This document shows positions 7,299 through 17,028 of a stretch of 64,000 nucleotides of DNA, one piece after another. The position numbers and the translations under genes were made by a program. Numbering within the stretch: position 1 is the stretch's first letter; every line of letters begins with the position of its first letter. The notes under the pieces were generated by a model, which worked only from the letters and a program-made list of their open reading frames with translations, made no database searches and had not been told where the DNA came from. This DNA comes from Mycobacterium intermedium (GTDB lineage Bacteria > Actinomycetota > Actinomycetes > Mycobacteriales > Mycobacteriaceae), in the NCBI RefSeq assembly GCF_002086275.1, contig NZ_MVHT01000002.1:84188-148187 (forward strand). Reading direction: 5' to 3'.

Positions 7299-8407
7299 TT
7301 CTTCACTCCCAGCGCGTTCAGTATGGTGGCGAACTTCGTTGTGGTTTCATCCACTTCGTCATCGGGATCGGATTCTGCGACGATGCCGCCACCGGCGCGG
7401 GCCAGCGCGGTGCGGCGATCCGCGGACAACTGTGCGCAGCGGATCGACACCACCCAGCGGCCGTCGCCGCGCGCGTCGCACCAACCCACGGCGCCGGCAT
7501 AGAAGCCGCGGTCACCTTCCAGCTCCGCGATGAGCTCGACGGCGTCCTTGGTGGGGACTCCGCCGACTGCGGGAGTGGGGTGCAGCGCTAGTGCCAGATC
7601 TATTGCTGTCGTTGATGTTTCGCGCAGTACGCCGCTGATCGGGGTGCACAGGTGCCACACGGCCGCCGTGCGGCTCAGCTGTGGTTCGGGCGCGATGGTC
7701 AGCTCGCGGCACAGCGGCTCCAGCGCCGCACGCATGGTCTCGATGACCAACTGGTGCTCGTGGCGGTTCTTTGCCGAACCGGCCAACGCGGCCCCGTTGG
7801 CGGCGTCGCGGTCGGGGTCGTCGGCGCGCGGGGCGGAGCCGGCAAAGGGTTGGCACACCACCCGATCGCCGAACCGCGCGACCAGAAGTTCCGGGCTGGC
7901 GCCCACCAGCGCCGCCCCCCGGTAGTCTGCACCGGCCGGGGTCAGGTCGACGAGGTAGCCGTAAGCCGTCGGATCGGCCTGAGTCAGCCGACGCAGGATG
8001 ATGCGGGTGTCCAGCGGGGCATCGGCGGACAGTGGTAAGGCCCGTGCCAGCACCACCTTGCGTAACGAGTTGTCCGCTGCTGCAAGGTGATCCCTAGCGC
8101 GGCCAATCCGCTCGCGGTACTCGGCCCGCGGCGGGACGGAAGAGCCCACCCGCACCGCCGGCAACGGTCCGGTCGGCCAGTCGGGCGGCCTCTCGGATCG
8201 GCGGACTGTCCGCGGCGTGATCAGCGCCGCCGGCCGCGCCACGTCGAAAGGCAACGCGCCTAACAGCATTGGTGCGTCGCCGGAACGCAGCGCTGCCTGC
8301 GCCGCCCGCACGTCGCTGAATTGCGCCGTGACTCCGTCGGCAACTAACGTCCCCCCGGGCCCGCTCAGTACGAACGGCGGTTCGCTGGGCCAATTGCTCG
8401 AATTCAC
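7295..8407 (-). CDS. entC: Isochorismate synthase EntC-like
   Basis: This 370-residue enzyme of the chorismate-binding family converts chorismate to isochorismate (menaquinone or salicylate branch). Hallmark segments include KVVLARALPLS, SPELLVARFGDRVVCQPFAGS, KNRHEHQLVIETMRAAL, HLCTPISG, LHPTPAVGGVP and FYAGAVGWCD. The GTG start at 8407 overlaps the gpm2 stop (GTGA) and gives a length near M. tuberculosis EntC (372). The open frame runs farther upstream but inside gpm2. It forms an operon with gpm2 and the acetyltransferase. Confidence 0.9.
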   Translation of the reverse strand: MNSSNWPSEPPFVLSGPGGTLVADGVTAQFSDVRAAQAALRSGDAPMLLGALPFDVARPAALITPRTVRRSERPPDWPTGPLPAVRVGSSVPPRAEYRERIGRARDHLAAADNSLRKVVLARALPLSADAPLDTRIILRRLTQADPTAYGYLVDLTPAGADYRGAALVGASPELLVARFGDRVVCQPFAGSAPRADDPDRDAANGAALAGSAKNRHEHQLVIETMRAALEPLCRELTIAPEPQLSRTAAVWHLCTPISGVLRETSTTAIDLALALHPTPAVGGVPTKDAVELIAELEGDRGFYAGAVGWCDARGDGRWVVSIRCAQLSADRRTALARAGGGIVAESDPDDEVDETTTKFATILNALGVKK

Positions 8408-9003
8408 AAGTCCAGATGCCCCTGCAGCCCGAGTGCGATCAGCTGGCGCACCCCGTGCTCGAACCCGCAGACCGCGATCGATGCGGTGACCATGCCGAAG
8501 CGGCTGCCCTCGCGGATGGGTAGCTCGAGCCAGCGGGCGATCACCGCGCGGGAGAAGTGCCCATGGCTGACGAACAGCACGTCGCGGGATTCCATGTGCT
8601 CGAGCGCCAGCGCGATGGCGAGGTCGGCGCGGTCGCTGACCTGTTCGGGGGTCTCGCCTTCCGGGCAACCCCGCGTCCAGACCAGCCAACCCGGTTCGGA
8701 TTCGCGGATTTGCGCCGTCGTCAGCCCTTCGTAGGAGCCGTAGTCCCATTCGGCGAGCAGCGGAGAGACCTCATCGACCGTGAGGTCGGCCAGTTCGGCG
8801 GTGACCAGAGCCCGTTTACGAGGGCTGCTGATCACCAGTGGGTCCGAGAGCCCGAGCTCCCGAATGGCCCGTCCGGCCAGCTGGGCCTGCATGCGACCGG
8901 CTTCGGTCAGGTCGATGTCGGTTCGGCCCGTGTGTTGGCCCGATTTCGACCATTTGGTTTCACCATGGCGCATCAGCAGCAGTCGGTGGTTGTGCAGGCC
9001 CAT
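8404..9003 (-). CDS. gpm2: Histidine-phosphatase family acid phosphatase (Gpm2, Rv3214-like)
   Basis: This 199-residue protein carries the RHGE signature (LLLMRHGETKWS) near the N-terminus and the second catalytic His in VLFVSHGHFSRAV. Despite the phosphoglycerate-mutase-like name, the M. tuberculosis ortholog Rv3214 behaves as an acid phosphatase. The start MGLHNHRLLL at 9003 fits the family. Its N-terminus is 85 bases from the divergent parA-like gene. Confidence 0.9.
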   Translation of the reverse strand: MGLHNHRLLLMRHGETKWSKSGQHTGRTDIDLTEAGRMQAQLAGRAIRELGLSDPLVISSPRKRALVTAELADLTVDEVSPLLAEWDYGSYEGLTTAQIRESEPGWLVWTRGCPEGETPEQVSDRADLAIALALEHMESRDVLFVSHGHFSRAVIARWLELPIREGSRFGMVTASIAVCGFEHGVRQLIALGLQGHLDL

Positions 9004-9087
9004 GCCGAGATTGTGCCCGAGACACGCCAAGGCCATGCGGGGCCTGCTGCCCCGACCGGAATGAGCGATACGTGTCAGGATGGCCTT

Positions 9088-9888
9088 GTGACAGAAATGC
9101 GGGTACTGGCTGTGGCCAACCAGAAGGGTGGGGTGGCCAAGACGACCACGGTCGCCTCGCTGGGCGCGGCAATGGTGGACAAGGGACGGCGAGTGCTGCT
9201 GGTCGACCTGGATCCGCAGGGCTGCTTGACCTTCTCGCTTGGCCAGGATCCGGACAAGCTGGCGGTCTCGGTGCATGAGGTGTTGCTCGGTGAGGTCGAA
9301 CCGAACGCCGCGCTGGTGTCGACGGTAGAGGGAATGACGCTGTTGCCGGCCAACATCGACCTGGCCGGTGCGGAGGCGATGCTCTTGATGCGGGCCGGCC
9401 GCGAGTATGCGCTCAAGCGGGCGCTGGCCAAGCTGGCCGACGACTTCGACGTGGTGATCATCGACTGCCCGCCGTCGTTGGGCGTGCTCACGCTCAACGG
9501 GTTGACCGCCGCCGACGAGGTGATCGTGCCGCTGCAGTGCGAGACGCTGGCCCACCGCGGGGTGGGGCAGTTCCTGCGCACGGTCGCCGATGTCCAGCAG
9601 ATCACGAATCCGAAGCTGCGGTTGCTGGGCGCGCTGCCGACCCTCTACGACTCGCGAACCACGCACACACGCGATGTGCTGCTCGACGTCGCGGACCGAT
9701 ACCAGCTGCCGGTGCTGGCGCCGCCGATCCCCCGCACGGTGCGCTTTGCCGAAGCCAGCGCGTCGGGGGCTTCGGTGCTGTCAGGCCGCAAGAACAAAGG
9801 CGCGATCGCCTACCAGGAGTTGGCGCAGGCGCTGCTCAAGCACTGGAAGTCCGGCAAGCCGCTGCCGACGTTCGAAGTCGAGGTCTAG
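9088..9888 (+). CDS. ParA/Soj-like ATPase (Rv3213c-like)
   Basis: This 266-residue P-loop ATPase of the ParA/MinD family has the deviant Walker A motif NQKGGVAKTTT near residues 11-21, LLVDLDPQG (Walker A') and VVIIDCPPSLGVL (Walker B). The GTG start at 9088 gives exactly the length of Rv3213c. The chromosomal parAB pair lies elsewhere in mycobacteria, so this is an orphan ParA with no adjacent parB; its cargo is unknown. Confidence 0.9.
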   Translation: MTEMRVLAVANQKGGVAKTTTVASLGAAMVDKGRRVLLVDLDPQGCLTFSLGQDPDKLAVSVHEVLLGEVEPNAALVSTVEGMTLLPANIDLAGAEAMLLMRAGREYALKRALAKLADDFDVVIIDCPPSLGVLTLNGLTAADEVIVPLQCETLAHRGVGQFLRTVADVQQITNPKLRLLGALPTLYDSRTTHTRDVLLDVADRYQLPVLAPPIPRTVRFAEASASGASVLSGRKNKGAIAYQELAQALLKHWKSGKPLPTFEVEV

Positions 9889-9962
9889 TTCTCCGGCGAG
9901 CAGACGCTAAGTCGTACGAAAACCGCACAATTTGTATGAGTTCGCGTCTGCTCGCCGGAGAA
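9889..9962. repeat. Perfect 19-base inverted repeat between convergent genes
   Basis: TTCTCCGGCGAGCAGACGC at 9889-9907 is repeated as its exact reverse complement at 9944-9962, with a 36-base AT-rich loop. It fills the whole gap between the parA-like stop (9888) and the stop of the next, convergent gene (9967). It could act as a bidirectional terminator, or it could be a small dispersed repeat (REP/MITE-like). Confidence 0.8.
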
Positions 9963-9966
9963 AGTG

Positions 9967-11178
9967 TCAGCCGAGTACGACGACGGTGTCGCCGCGCTGT
10001 TCGATCACCTTGGCGCCCGAGACGATCGGGACGACCGGTGCGTCGCTGGGCGGTCGGTCCACCGGAATCGTGCGCAGGTATTCGCCGTTGACCGGGTCAT
10101 ACACGCCGAGACCACCCGTGATCGGAACCAGCAGCTGACTGGCCATCATCACGCCAGGTCCGAGCACACTCACCGTCTCACCCGCGGCGATCGTGTAGCG
10201 CTCGGTGAGGTTGGTCGCATCGAAGACGATCACCTGGTCGCCGGTCCACCACGTCACGACGCTGCCGGACTGCGACACCACGGCGGCGGACGACGGCGGT
10301 TTGGACAACGACTTGGTCGACACGACGGCCCCGGTCTGGTCGACCACGTCGACCCTGGGTTGCGGTGCCGGCAGGTACACGGCGGTGTAGGTCTGCGACA
10401 TGACGAGCACCCGGGCGCCCGAACCGGGCCTTACCCCAGGTTCGGGCACTGCGTGCTGTTCGGGTTCGTCTTCTTCCTTGCCCGCGCGCAGCAGCAGCAG
10501 CTTCAAGTCCTGGTTGTCGCACGACTCGAGCACCGATACCCCCGACGGGCCGGCCGCTGCCGATTCCAGGACGCATCCCGAGTTCAGGCCGCGGTTCACC
10601 GGTTTCACCCGCGCGTCGGTCTCGCCGTAGGACAGCATCCGCACCATGTCGGAGCGCCATTGCTCCAGCCGGGTGTTGCCCGCCGACAACACCGTTGAGC
10701 CGTCGGAGGAAAGGCGCACGTGATCGTCGGCGTAGCTGCTACGGGCGGGCCCGCGGCGACCGGTCGATCCGTCGATCGTGCTGACCTGGCCGCAGCCGCG
10801 GCCGTCGCGATACACGGCGACGGCATAGTGGTAAACCCAGCTCACTCCGCACAAATCGGTGTCACGGGCGTAACTCCACAGCGATTCACCGGTGGTCGGG
10901 TCGCGACCTTCCACCTGGCGGCCGTTGGCGGTGACCACCGTGCCGCCCACCGCCACCGGCACGCGGGTGCCGGGGCTGGGCGCGGTCCACAGTTGCGTGA
11001 GTGACTCGGGGACCTCGCGCGCCGGCGTCGGGTTGGTTGCCGGAACGGCGGCGGGCCTGCTGATCGTGGCGCGGGCGTCGCTGGTCCACCAGATCAGCGC
11101 CGCTACCACGACCACGACAACCACGATCGCCGCGGCGGCAATGATGTCGCCCTTGGTGCGGCGTTCGGGTTTGACCAT
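9967..11178 (-). CDS. Membrane-anchored beta-propeller-like protein (Rv3212-like)
   Basis: This 403-residue protein has a short cytoplasmic head (MVKPERRTKGD), one membrane segment (IIAAAAIVVVVVVVAALIWW, about 12-31) and a large extracytoplasmic part with repeated blade-like motifs (for example GGTVVTANGRQVEGRDPTTG, GDQVIVFDATNLTERYTI). This resembles PQQ/WD-type propellers. No enzyme motif is seen. It is conserved next to rhlE and parA-like genes in mycobacteria; function is unknown. Confidence 0.82.
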   Translation of the reverse strand: MVKPERRTKGDIIAAAAIVVVVVVVAALIWWTSDARATISRPAAVPATNPTPAREVPESLTQLWTAPSPGTRVPVAVGGTVVTANGRQVEGRDPTTGESLWSYARDTDLCGVSWVYHYAVAVYRDGRGCGQVSTIDGSTGRRGPARSSYADDHVRLSSDGSTVLSAGNTRLEQWRSDMVRMLSYGETDARVKPVNRGLNSGCVLESAAAGPSGVSVLESCDNQDLKLLLLRAGKEEDEPEQHAVPEPGVRPGSGARVLVMSQTYTAVYLPAPQPRVDVVDQTGAVVSTKSLSKPPSSAAVVSQSGSVVTWWTGDQVIVFDATNLTERYTIAAGETVSVLGPGVMMASQLLVPITGGLGVYDPVNGEYLRTIPVDRPPSDAPVVPIVSGAKVIEQRGDTVVVLG

Positions 11179-11215
11179 GCGGGAGCGCGGCCTCTAGCGC
11201 GGTTAGTGGGCCGAC

Positions 11216-12748
11216 TCAGCTGGCCGACACGGCGGCATCGGCGGGCTTGCGGCGGCGACGGCGACGGCGGGCGGTCCCGGAACCGCCGGACGGCGACTCG
11301 GGTCCAGCGCACGTCCCGGCCTCAGCGGGAGTTTCGCTGACCGTGGTGCCCGTCGGGTGCCCGGTAATCGGCTTCCCGCCGCGGGTGCGCCGACGACGGC
11401 TACCGCTTCGGGCGCGCGGCGGCTTCTGCTCGACGCCCTCCGACTCCCGCGTTTCCCGTGTCTCACGACGGGTGGACGACGTCTTGTGGGGCTTGCCGAT
11501 CGAACCCCCGGCGTCGGTCGGGATGTCGAGTTCGGCGTAGAGGTGCGGCGAGCTGGAATAGGTTTCCGCCGGGTCAGGCGAACCCAGACCCAGCGCCTTG
11601 TCGATCATCATCCAGCGGGGCAGTTCGTCCCAGTCCACCAGCGTGACCGCAACGCCCGTGCGGCCGGCCCGGCCGGTGCGGCCGATCCGGTGGACGTACA
11701 TCTTCTCGTCTTCGGGGCACTGGTAGTTGATGACGTGAGTGACGTCGTCGATGTCGATTCCACGAGCGGCCACGTCGGTGGCGACCAGTACGTCGATTTC
11801 CCTGGACCGGAACGCCTTCAGCGCCTTCTCGCGCGCAATCTGTCCCAGGTCGCCGTGCACTGCGCCCACCTTGAAACCGCGCTCGTTCAGCTCGTCGGCA
11901 ACCTTCTGAGCGGTGCGCTTGGTGCGGGTGAAGATCATCGTCGCGCCCCGGTCGCGGACCTGCAGCACCCGGCTGACCAACTCCACCTTGTCCAGCGCGT
12001 GCGCCCGGTAGACGAACTGCTGGGTGGTGTCGTGGACGGCCAGCGAATGCGGCGCCTCGGCCCGGATGTGGGTGGGCTGAACCATGAAGGTGCGGGCCAG
12101 CGTGATGATCGGGTCCGGCATTGTCGCGGAGAACAGCATCGACTGGCGGTCCGCTGGTATCTGACGCAGGATGCGCTCGATGTCGGGCAGGAAGCCCAGG
12201 TCGAGCATTTCGTCAGCCTCGTCGAGGACCAGCACGGACAGGCCGCCGAGTTGCAGGTGACCCTGCTGGCTCAGGTCGAGCAGCCGTCCGGGAGTGCCCA
12301 CCACGACGTCGACGCCCTTGTGCAAAGCGTCGACCTGCGGCTCATAGGCACGTCCGCCGTAGATGGCGACCACCGACAGGGGGCGTTCGCCGTTTTCGCC
12401 CGCCTTCAGGTTCTTGGCCGCCAGGGTCAGGTCGCCGGTCACCTGGATGCACAGCTCGCGGGTCGGTACGACGACCAGCGCCCGAGGAGCACCCGTGAGC
12501 GGCCTGGTCGCGGTGTTAGAGGTGATGCGTTCCAGCAGCGGCACGCCGAACGCGAAAGTCTTGCCCATTCCGGTGCGGGCCTGGCCGATGACGTCTTCGC
12601 CGGCCAGTGCCAGCGGCAGGGTGAGTTCTTGGATGGCAAAGGGCGACTCGATGCCCTTTTCGGCCAGAGCACGGACTATTTCGTCGCGGACGCCAAGCTC
12701 GGCAAATGTTTTCGGGGTGGTTTCTGTTGTGCTTTTAAGTGCGGTCAT
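11216..12748 (-). CDS. rhlE: DEAD-box ATP-dependent RNA helicase RhlE
   Basis: This 510-residue helicase has the Q motif near FAELGVRDEIVRAL...PFAIQ, Walker A ARTGMGKT (57-64), PTRELC, GTPGRLLD, DEAD (176-179), SAT (LFSATMP), the second RecA domain with TDVAARGIDIDDV, and HRIGRTGRAGRTG. The last 90 or so residues are a basic low-complexity tail (RSGSRRRRTRGGK, RRRRRRRK) likely to bind RNA. In mycobacteria RhlE joins the RNA degradosome and cold response. The 283 bases upstream contain no convincing gene and may be a long 5' leader. Confidence 0.93.
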   Translation of the reverse strand: MTALKSTTETTPKTFAELGVRDEIVRALAEKGIESPFAIQELTLPLALAGEDVIGQARTGMGKTFAFGVPLLERITSNTATRPLTGAPRALVVVPTRELCIQVTGDLTLAAKNLKAGENGERPLSVVAIYGGRAYEPQVDALHKGVDVVVGTPGRLLDLSQQGHLQLGGLSVLVLDEADEMLDLGFLPDIERILRQIPADRQSMLFSATMPDPIITLARTFMVQPTHIRAEAPHSLAVHDTTQQFVYRAHALDKVELVSRVLQVRDRGATMIFTRTKRTAQKVADELNERGFKVGAVHGDLGQIAREKALKAFRSREIDVLVATDVAARGIDIDDVTHVINYQCPEDEKMYVHRIGRTGRAGRTGVAVTLVDWDELPRWMMIDKALGLGSPDPAETYSSSPHLYAELDIPTDAGGSIGKPHKTSSTRRETRETRESEGVEQKPPRARSGSRRRRTRGGKPITGHPTGTTVSETPAEAGTCAGPESPSGGSGTARRRRRRRKPADAAVSAS

Positions 12749-13031
12749 ACGCTGGTGAAGAGCCTCTCGGTGAGCTGTCGTTCTGTGTCGGTTTTTTCTC
12801 TATCGCGGTCCACGCGCGCACGAGTTCCGACTCCGACTGTCTCGCCGAGCCACCGGCCCGCCGCCCGATCTGAGCGGGGCCAGTCATGTGCACGCACATT
12901 TCGCTGGCAGCGACTCCAGGATTCAATAATGAAGACAACTGCACGAAAATTGCAGCCACTGCCAATACCCATCATAACGGGTTGTCCAGCGGGCTCCCCC
13001 GGCTATTTACCGTGCCTATTAGAGTGTGCCC

Positions 13032-13727
13032 ATGCCTTCGCCCTCTTCCGCCGACCAGGTGGCCGACTCGTCCGGGCCCCGGCTGCCGGCGGATCATCCC
13101 GGCATCAACGAGTTTTTCGCGTTGCTGGCGTATGGCGAGGTGTCGGCCTTCTACCGGCTGACCGAAGAGGCGCGCATGGCACCGGACCTGCGCGGACGGA
13201 TCTCGATGGCCAGTATCGCCGCCGCCGAGATGGGGCATTACGAGTTGCTGCGCGATGCGCTGGAAAAGCGCGGGGTGGATGTGGTGCCGGCGATGTCGAA
13301 GTACGTGTCGGCTTTGGAGAATTACCACCGTTTGACGATGCCCAGTACGTGGCTGGAAGCGTTGGTAAAGACCTACGTCGCTGACGCCTTGGCCGCCGAC
13401 CTGTATTTGGAGATCGCCGACGGTTTGCCGGACGAGGTCGCCGACGTTGTGCGCGCGGCGTTGGCGGAGACGGAACATTCGCAGTTCGTCGTCGCCGAGG
13501 TGCGCGCCGCGGTGACCTCCAGCGGTAAACAGCGCAGCCGGTTGGCGCTGTGGGCCCGTCGGCTGCTGGGCGAGGCGATCACGCAGGCCCAGTTTGTGCT
13601 GGCCGACCACGACGAGCTCGTCGACTTGGTGATGGCCGGGACGGGTGGCCTTGGTCAGCTCGGGTCCTTCTTCGACCGTCTGCAGCAGACGCACGACCAA
13701 CGGATGCGTGAACTCGGGCTGAGCTAG
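13032..13727 (+). CDS. Ferritin-like four-helix protein (Rv3210c-like)
   Basis: This 231-residue, largely helical protein has repeated Glu/His patterns of a di-iron ferritin-like fold (AAEMGHYELL, AETEHSQFVVAE, with an earlier acidic helix FFALLAYGEVSAFYRL). Whether it binds iron is inference. The ATG at 13032 gives the same length as the M. tuberculosis protein; a GTG six bases earlier is also possible. It is divergent from rhlE and convergent with the next gene, with stops eight bases apart. Confidence 0.82.
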   Translation: MPSPSSADQVADSSGPRLPADHPGINEFFALLAYGEVSAFYRLTEEARMAPDLRGRISMASIAAAEMGHYELLRDALEKRGVDVVPAMSKYVSALENYHRLTMPSTWLEALVKTYVADALAADLYLEIADGLPDEVADVVRAALAETEHSQFVVAEVRAAVTSSGKQRSRLALWARRLLGEAITQAQFVLADHDELVDLVMAGTGGLGQLGSFFDRLQQTHDQRMRELGLS

Positions 13728-13735
13728 CCCTCAAG

Positions 13736-14314
13736 CTACTTTGTGCAGGTCGCGAGCATCCCGTCGCTGCTGGACGCAACGACCAGTTGCCCCTGGGCAT
13801 TGGTGATCGTGCAGCTGAGGTGCCCCCCGAGGCTGGTCGCGATCACCGACTCGACCTGCACGCCCGGGTTGAGGACCACAACCTTGGTCCATGGCAGCGC
13901 GACGTTGACCTCGGTCTGGGGGAAGCCCTTTTCGTCGGTGTAGATGACCGTCACCAGGTCGAAGAGCTGCTTGGTTCCGGTCACGCTGTAGACGACGGTG
14001 CGGGGAGTCAGCGCCGCGCCCGGGGGCGTGGCAGTGCGCGGCAATGTCGGCGCGGCGGTGGGCGGTACCCCGGGCAGGCTCGCGGTCGGGGGTGTCGTCT
14101 GAGGTGTCAACGTAACGACCGTCTCCGGCGGCAGGGACGGGATATTGGCGCTGGGCGGGCTGCTGGGTGTCGTCAAAGCCGGGGCGCTTGACGGCAGCGT
14201 GGTCCGCGTCGCGGTGGAAACCGGCGGCCGGCTGGGGATCACGGTGGCCTTTGTCGTCGCGCTGTCCCCGCTGTTGATGATGACGGCGGTCGCGATGGCG
14301 CCGACGGCGATCAC
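13736..14314 (-). CDS. Membrane-anchored Thr/Pro-rich secreted protein (Rv3209-like)
   Basis: From the GTG at 14314 this is a 192-residue protein with a membrane segment at the very start (MIAVGAIATAVIIN), a Thr/Pro-rich linker and a C-terminal beta-rich domain (KQLFDLVTVIYTDEKGF, CTITNAQGQLVV) resembling the MmpS fold. It ends close to the ferritin-like gene. The open frame continues upstream in the same phase through an acidic Tyr-rich stretch ending WPADRRWRPVTALLGG just before this start, so the real protein probably begins near 14,480-14,515. No ATG, GTG or TTG is available there. Confidence 0.68.
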   Translation of the reverse strand: MIAVGAIATAVIINSGDSATTKATVIPSRPPVSTATRTTLPSSAPALTTPSSPPSANIPSLPPETVVTLTPQTTPPTASLPGVPPTAAPTLPRTATPPGAALTPRTVVYSVTGTKQLFDLVTVIYTDEKGFPQTEVNVALPWTKVVVLNPGVQVESVIATSLGGHLSCTITNAQGQLVVASSSDGMLATCTK

Positions 14315-14709
14315 CCCGCCGAGGAGCGCCGTGACCGGGCGCCACCGACGGTCGGCCGGCCAGGCGAGCTCGGCGTAGCTGTAATCGGCTTCGTCATCGT
14401 GGTAGCCGTCATCGCCGTAGCCCTGGTCGGCTCCGTTGTCGTAATAGCTCTCGTCGTCCGGGTAGTCCTGGACGTCGTCATGGAGCGTGCGCGTGGTGGT
14501 ACTGATGGTGCCAATGTTATTGATGAGGCATTGGCAAAGCGGCCGACGAGAGCGGAGTTGGCCAACACTAGACCGACCCTAGGCCGAATTGTGATGGTTC
14601 CGGATAGTGCGCGTTGCCGTCTGCGTCAGGCAGCCTTAGCGGCCGTCAGCGGCGTCTACTAGCCTGCTGCTGACACGCTGCGATGGAATACCAACGGAAG
14701 GGGGCCCCC

Positions 14710-14958
14710 GTGGAGGTCAAGATCGGTATCACGGACAGTCCGCGCGAGCTGGTGTTTTCCAGTGCGCAGTCGCCCGCAGAGGTCGAGGAAACGGTCAGCG
14801 AGGCACTGGCCGGCGGCTCGAGCCTGTTGAGTCTCACCGATGAGCGCGGCCGGCGCTACCTGGTCAACACCGCCAAGATCGCGTACGTGGAAATCGGGCC
14901 TGCCGATGCCCGCCGAGTCGGCTTCGGGATCGGAACCGACATCATCGCCAAGGCATAA
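14710..14958 (+). CDS. Small conserved protein TB9.4-like (DUF3107)
   Basis: This 82-residue protein begins MEVKIGITDSPRELVF and matches TB9.4 (Rv3208A) over its length. The GTG at 14710 is preferred over the ATG at 14683 because an AAGGGGG ribosome site sits about five bases upstream of it and the family starts there. It is actinobacteria-specific, with no known biochemical role. It is convergent with the TetR gene. Confidence 0.82.
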   Translation: MEVKIGITDSPRELVFSSAQSPAEVEETVSEALAGGSSLLSLTDERGRRYLVNTAKIAYVEIGPADARRVGFGIGTDIIAKA

Positions 14959-14983
14959 CCGCTGCTCGCGGCGCCTGGCGGGG

Positions 14984-15670
<687 letters not shown>

Positions 15671-15819
15671 TCATCTGATTCCATCGTCCGCCACCCGTCC
15701 CGTCCCCGTGGCGGCATCGTTGTCGCAACGACATTACTACCTGCGCCGTCTCCCCGACTGATCGGCGCATTCGGGCGCGCCAGGAACGCAGTCAAGCCAG
15801 GTTGTGCGATCCTGGGGAA

Positions 15820-16845
15820 ATGACGTCCCCGCGGCCTGTGCGCGGCACTGGCCGAGTGCCGGTGCTGCGCGACGAGTGGCGTGAGCCCCTGCGTGCCCAG
15901 CGTGACCCGCTGGCGCAGTCGGCGGGACGGCCCCGGACCCAGCGCGACAGGCCACGCCAATGGCGCAAGCAGACCTGGCTGGGCAGGTTTGTCTCGACCT
16001 ACGGCTGGCGCGCATATGCACTGCCGGTGTTGGCAGTGATCACCGTGATGGTGATTTATCAAACGCTGACCGGAGCCAACGGTCCGAAAGAGGCGGCCGC
16101 GCAGACTCCGCAACAACCACCCGAAATCGGTGTGGTGGGCACATCGATCTTGGACACCCCGCCGCGGGGGCTCGTTGCGTTCGACGCCAACCTGCCGGCC
16201 GGGACGCTGCCCGACGGCGGCCTGTTCACCGAGGCGGGCGACAAGAGCTACCGGGTGGTTCCCGGCTCGACGCCGCAAGTCGGTCAGGGCACCGCCAAGG
16301 TGTTCAGGTACACCGTCGAGATCGAAAACGGTCTGGACCCGACGATGTACGGCGGGGACAACGCGTTCGCCCAGATGGTCGACCAGACGTTGGCGAATCC
16401 CAAAGGCTGGACCCACAATCCCCAGTTCGCCTTCATCCGGATCGACAGCGGCAAGCCGGACTTCCGGATTTCGCTGGTGTCGCCGGTGAGTGTGCGGGAA
16501 GGCTGCGGCTACGAGTTCCGCCTCGAAACTTCTTGCTACAACCCGTCGTTCGGTGCCGATCGGCAATCACGGGTGTTTGTCAACGAGGCTCGCTGGGTGC
16601 GCGGGGCGGTTCCGTTCGAAGGCGACGTTGGCTCGTACCGGCAGTACGTGGTCAACCACGAGGTGGGCCACGCGATCGGCTATGTGCGCCACGAACCGTG
16701 CGACCAGGAGGGTGGCCTCGCCCCGGTGATGATGCAGCAAACGTTCTCGACGGCCAATGACGACGGTGCCAAGTTCGACCCCGATGAGGTCAAGCCAGAT
16801 GGCAAGACCTGCCGGTTCAACCCGTGGCCGTACCCGATCGCCTGA
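15820..16845 (+). CDS. DUF3152 putative secreted zinc metalloprotease (Rv3207c-like)
   Basis: This 341-residue protein has a basic cytoplasmic head of about 60 residues, one membrane anchor (YALPVLAVITVMVIYQTL) and an extracytoplasmic domain ending in HEVGHAIGYVRHEPC. HExxH fits a zinc protease, and the Gly three residues after the second His resembles the metzincin signature, but the third His is one position late (HExxHxxGxxxH). The family is DUF3152. The ATG at 15820 is chosen over a TTG at 15802. Substrate is unknown. Confidence 0.82.
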   Translation: MTSPRPVRGTGRVPVLRDEWREPLRAQRDPLAQSAGRPRTQRDRPRQWRKQTWLGRFVSTYGWRAYALPVLAVITVMVIYQTLTGANGPKEAAAQTPQQPPEIGVVGTSILDTPPRGLVAFDANLPAGTLPDGGLFTEAGDKSYRVVPGSTPQVGQGTAKVFRYTVEIENGLDPTMYGGDNAFAQMVDQTLANPKGWTHNPQFAFIRIDSGKPDFRISLVSPVSVREGCGYEFRLETSCYNPSFGADRQSRVFVNEARWVRGAVPFEGDVGSYRQYVVNHEVGHAIGYVRHEPCDQEGGLAPVMMQQTFSTANDDGAKFDPDEVKPDGKTCRFNPWPYPIA

Positions 16846-17028
16846 GCCTCGCGCACATAGTCGATTCTTGGGTGTCGAACGTCACATTGGAGTGGCGCTC
16901 GACGCCTAGCGTTGCGCCAGCGTGACGCTCGGTGCGGCGGCGGGAAGAGTGTCGGGGCTGTTTGCCGTTGATTGAGCCAGCTGCTGTGATGGTGAGAGCA
17001 GTTAGATGAAGCCGAGGAGATGCTTTCG

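Noticed and set aside
11357..13384. 675-codon plus-strand ORF across rhlE
   Set aside because: It is antisense to rhlE, whose helicase motifs are unambiguous; the product is a low-complexity shadow.
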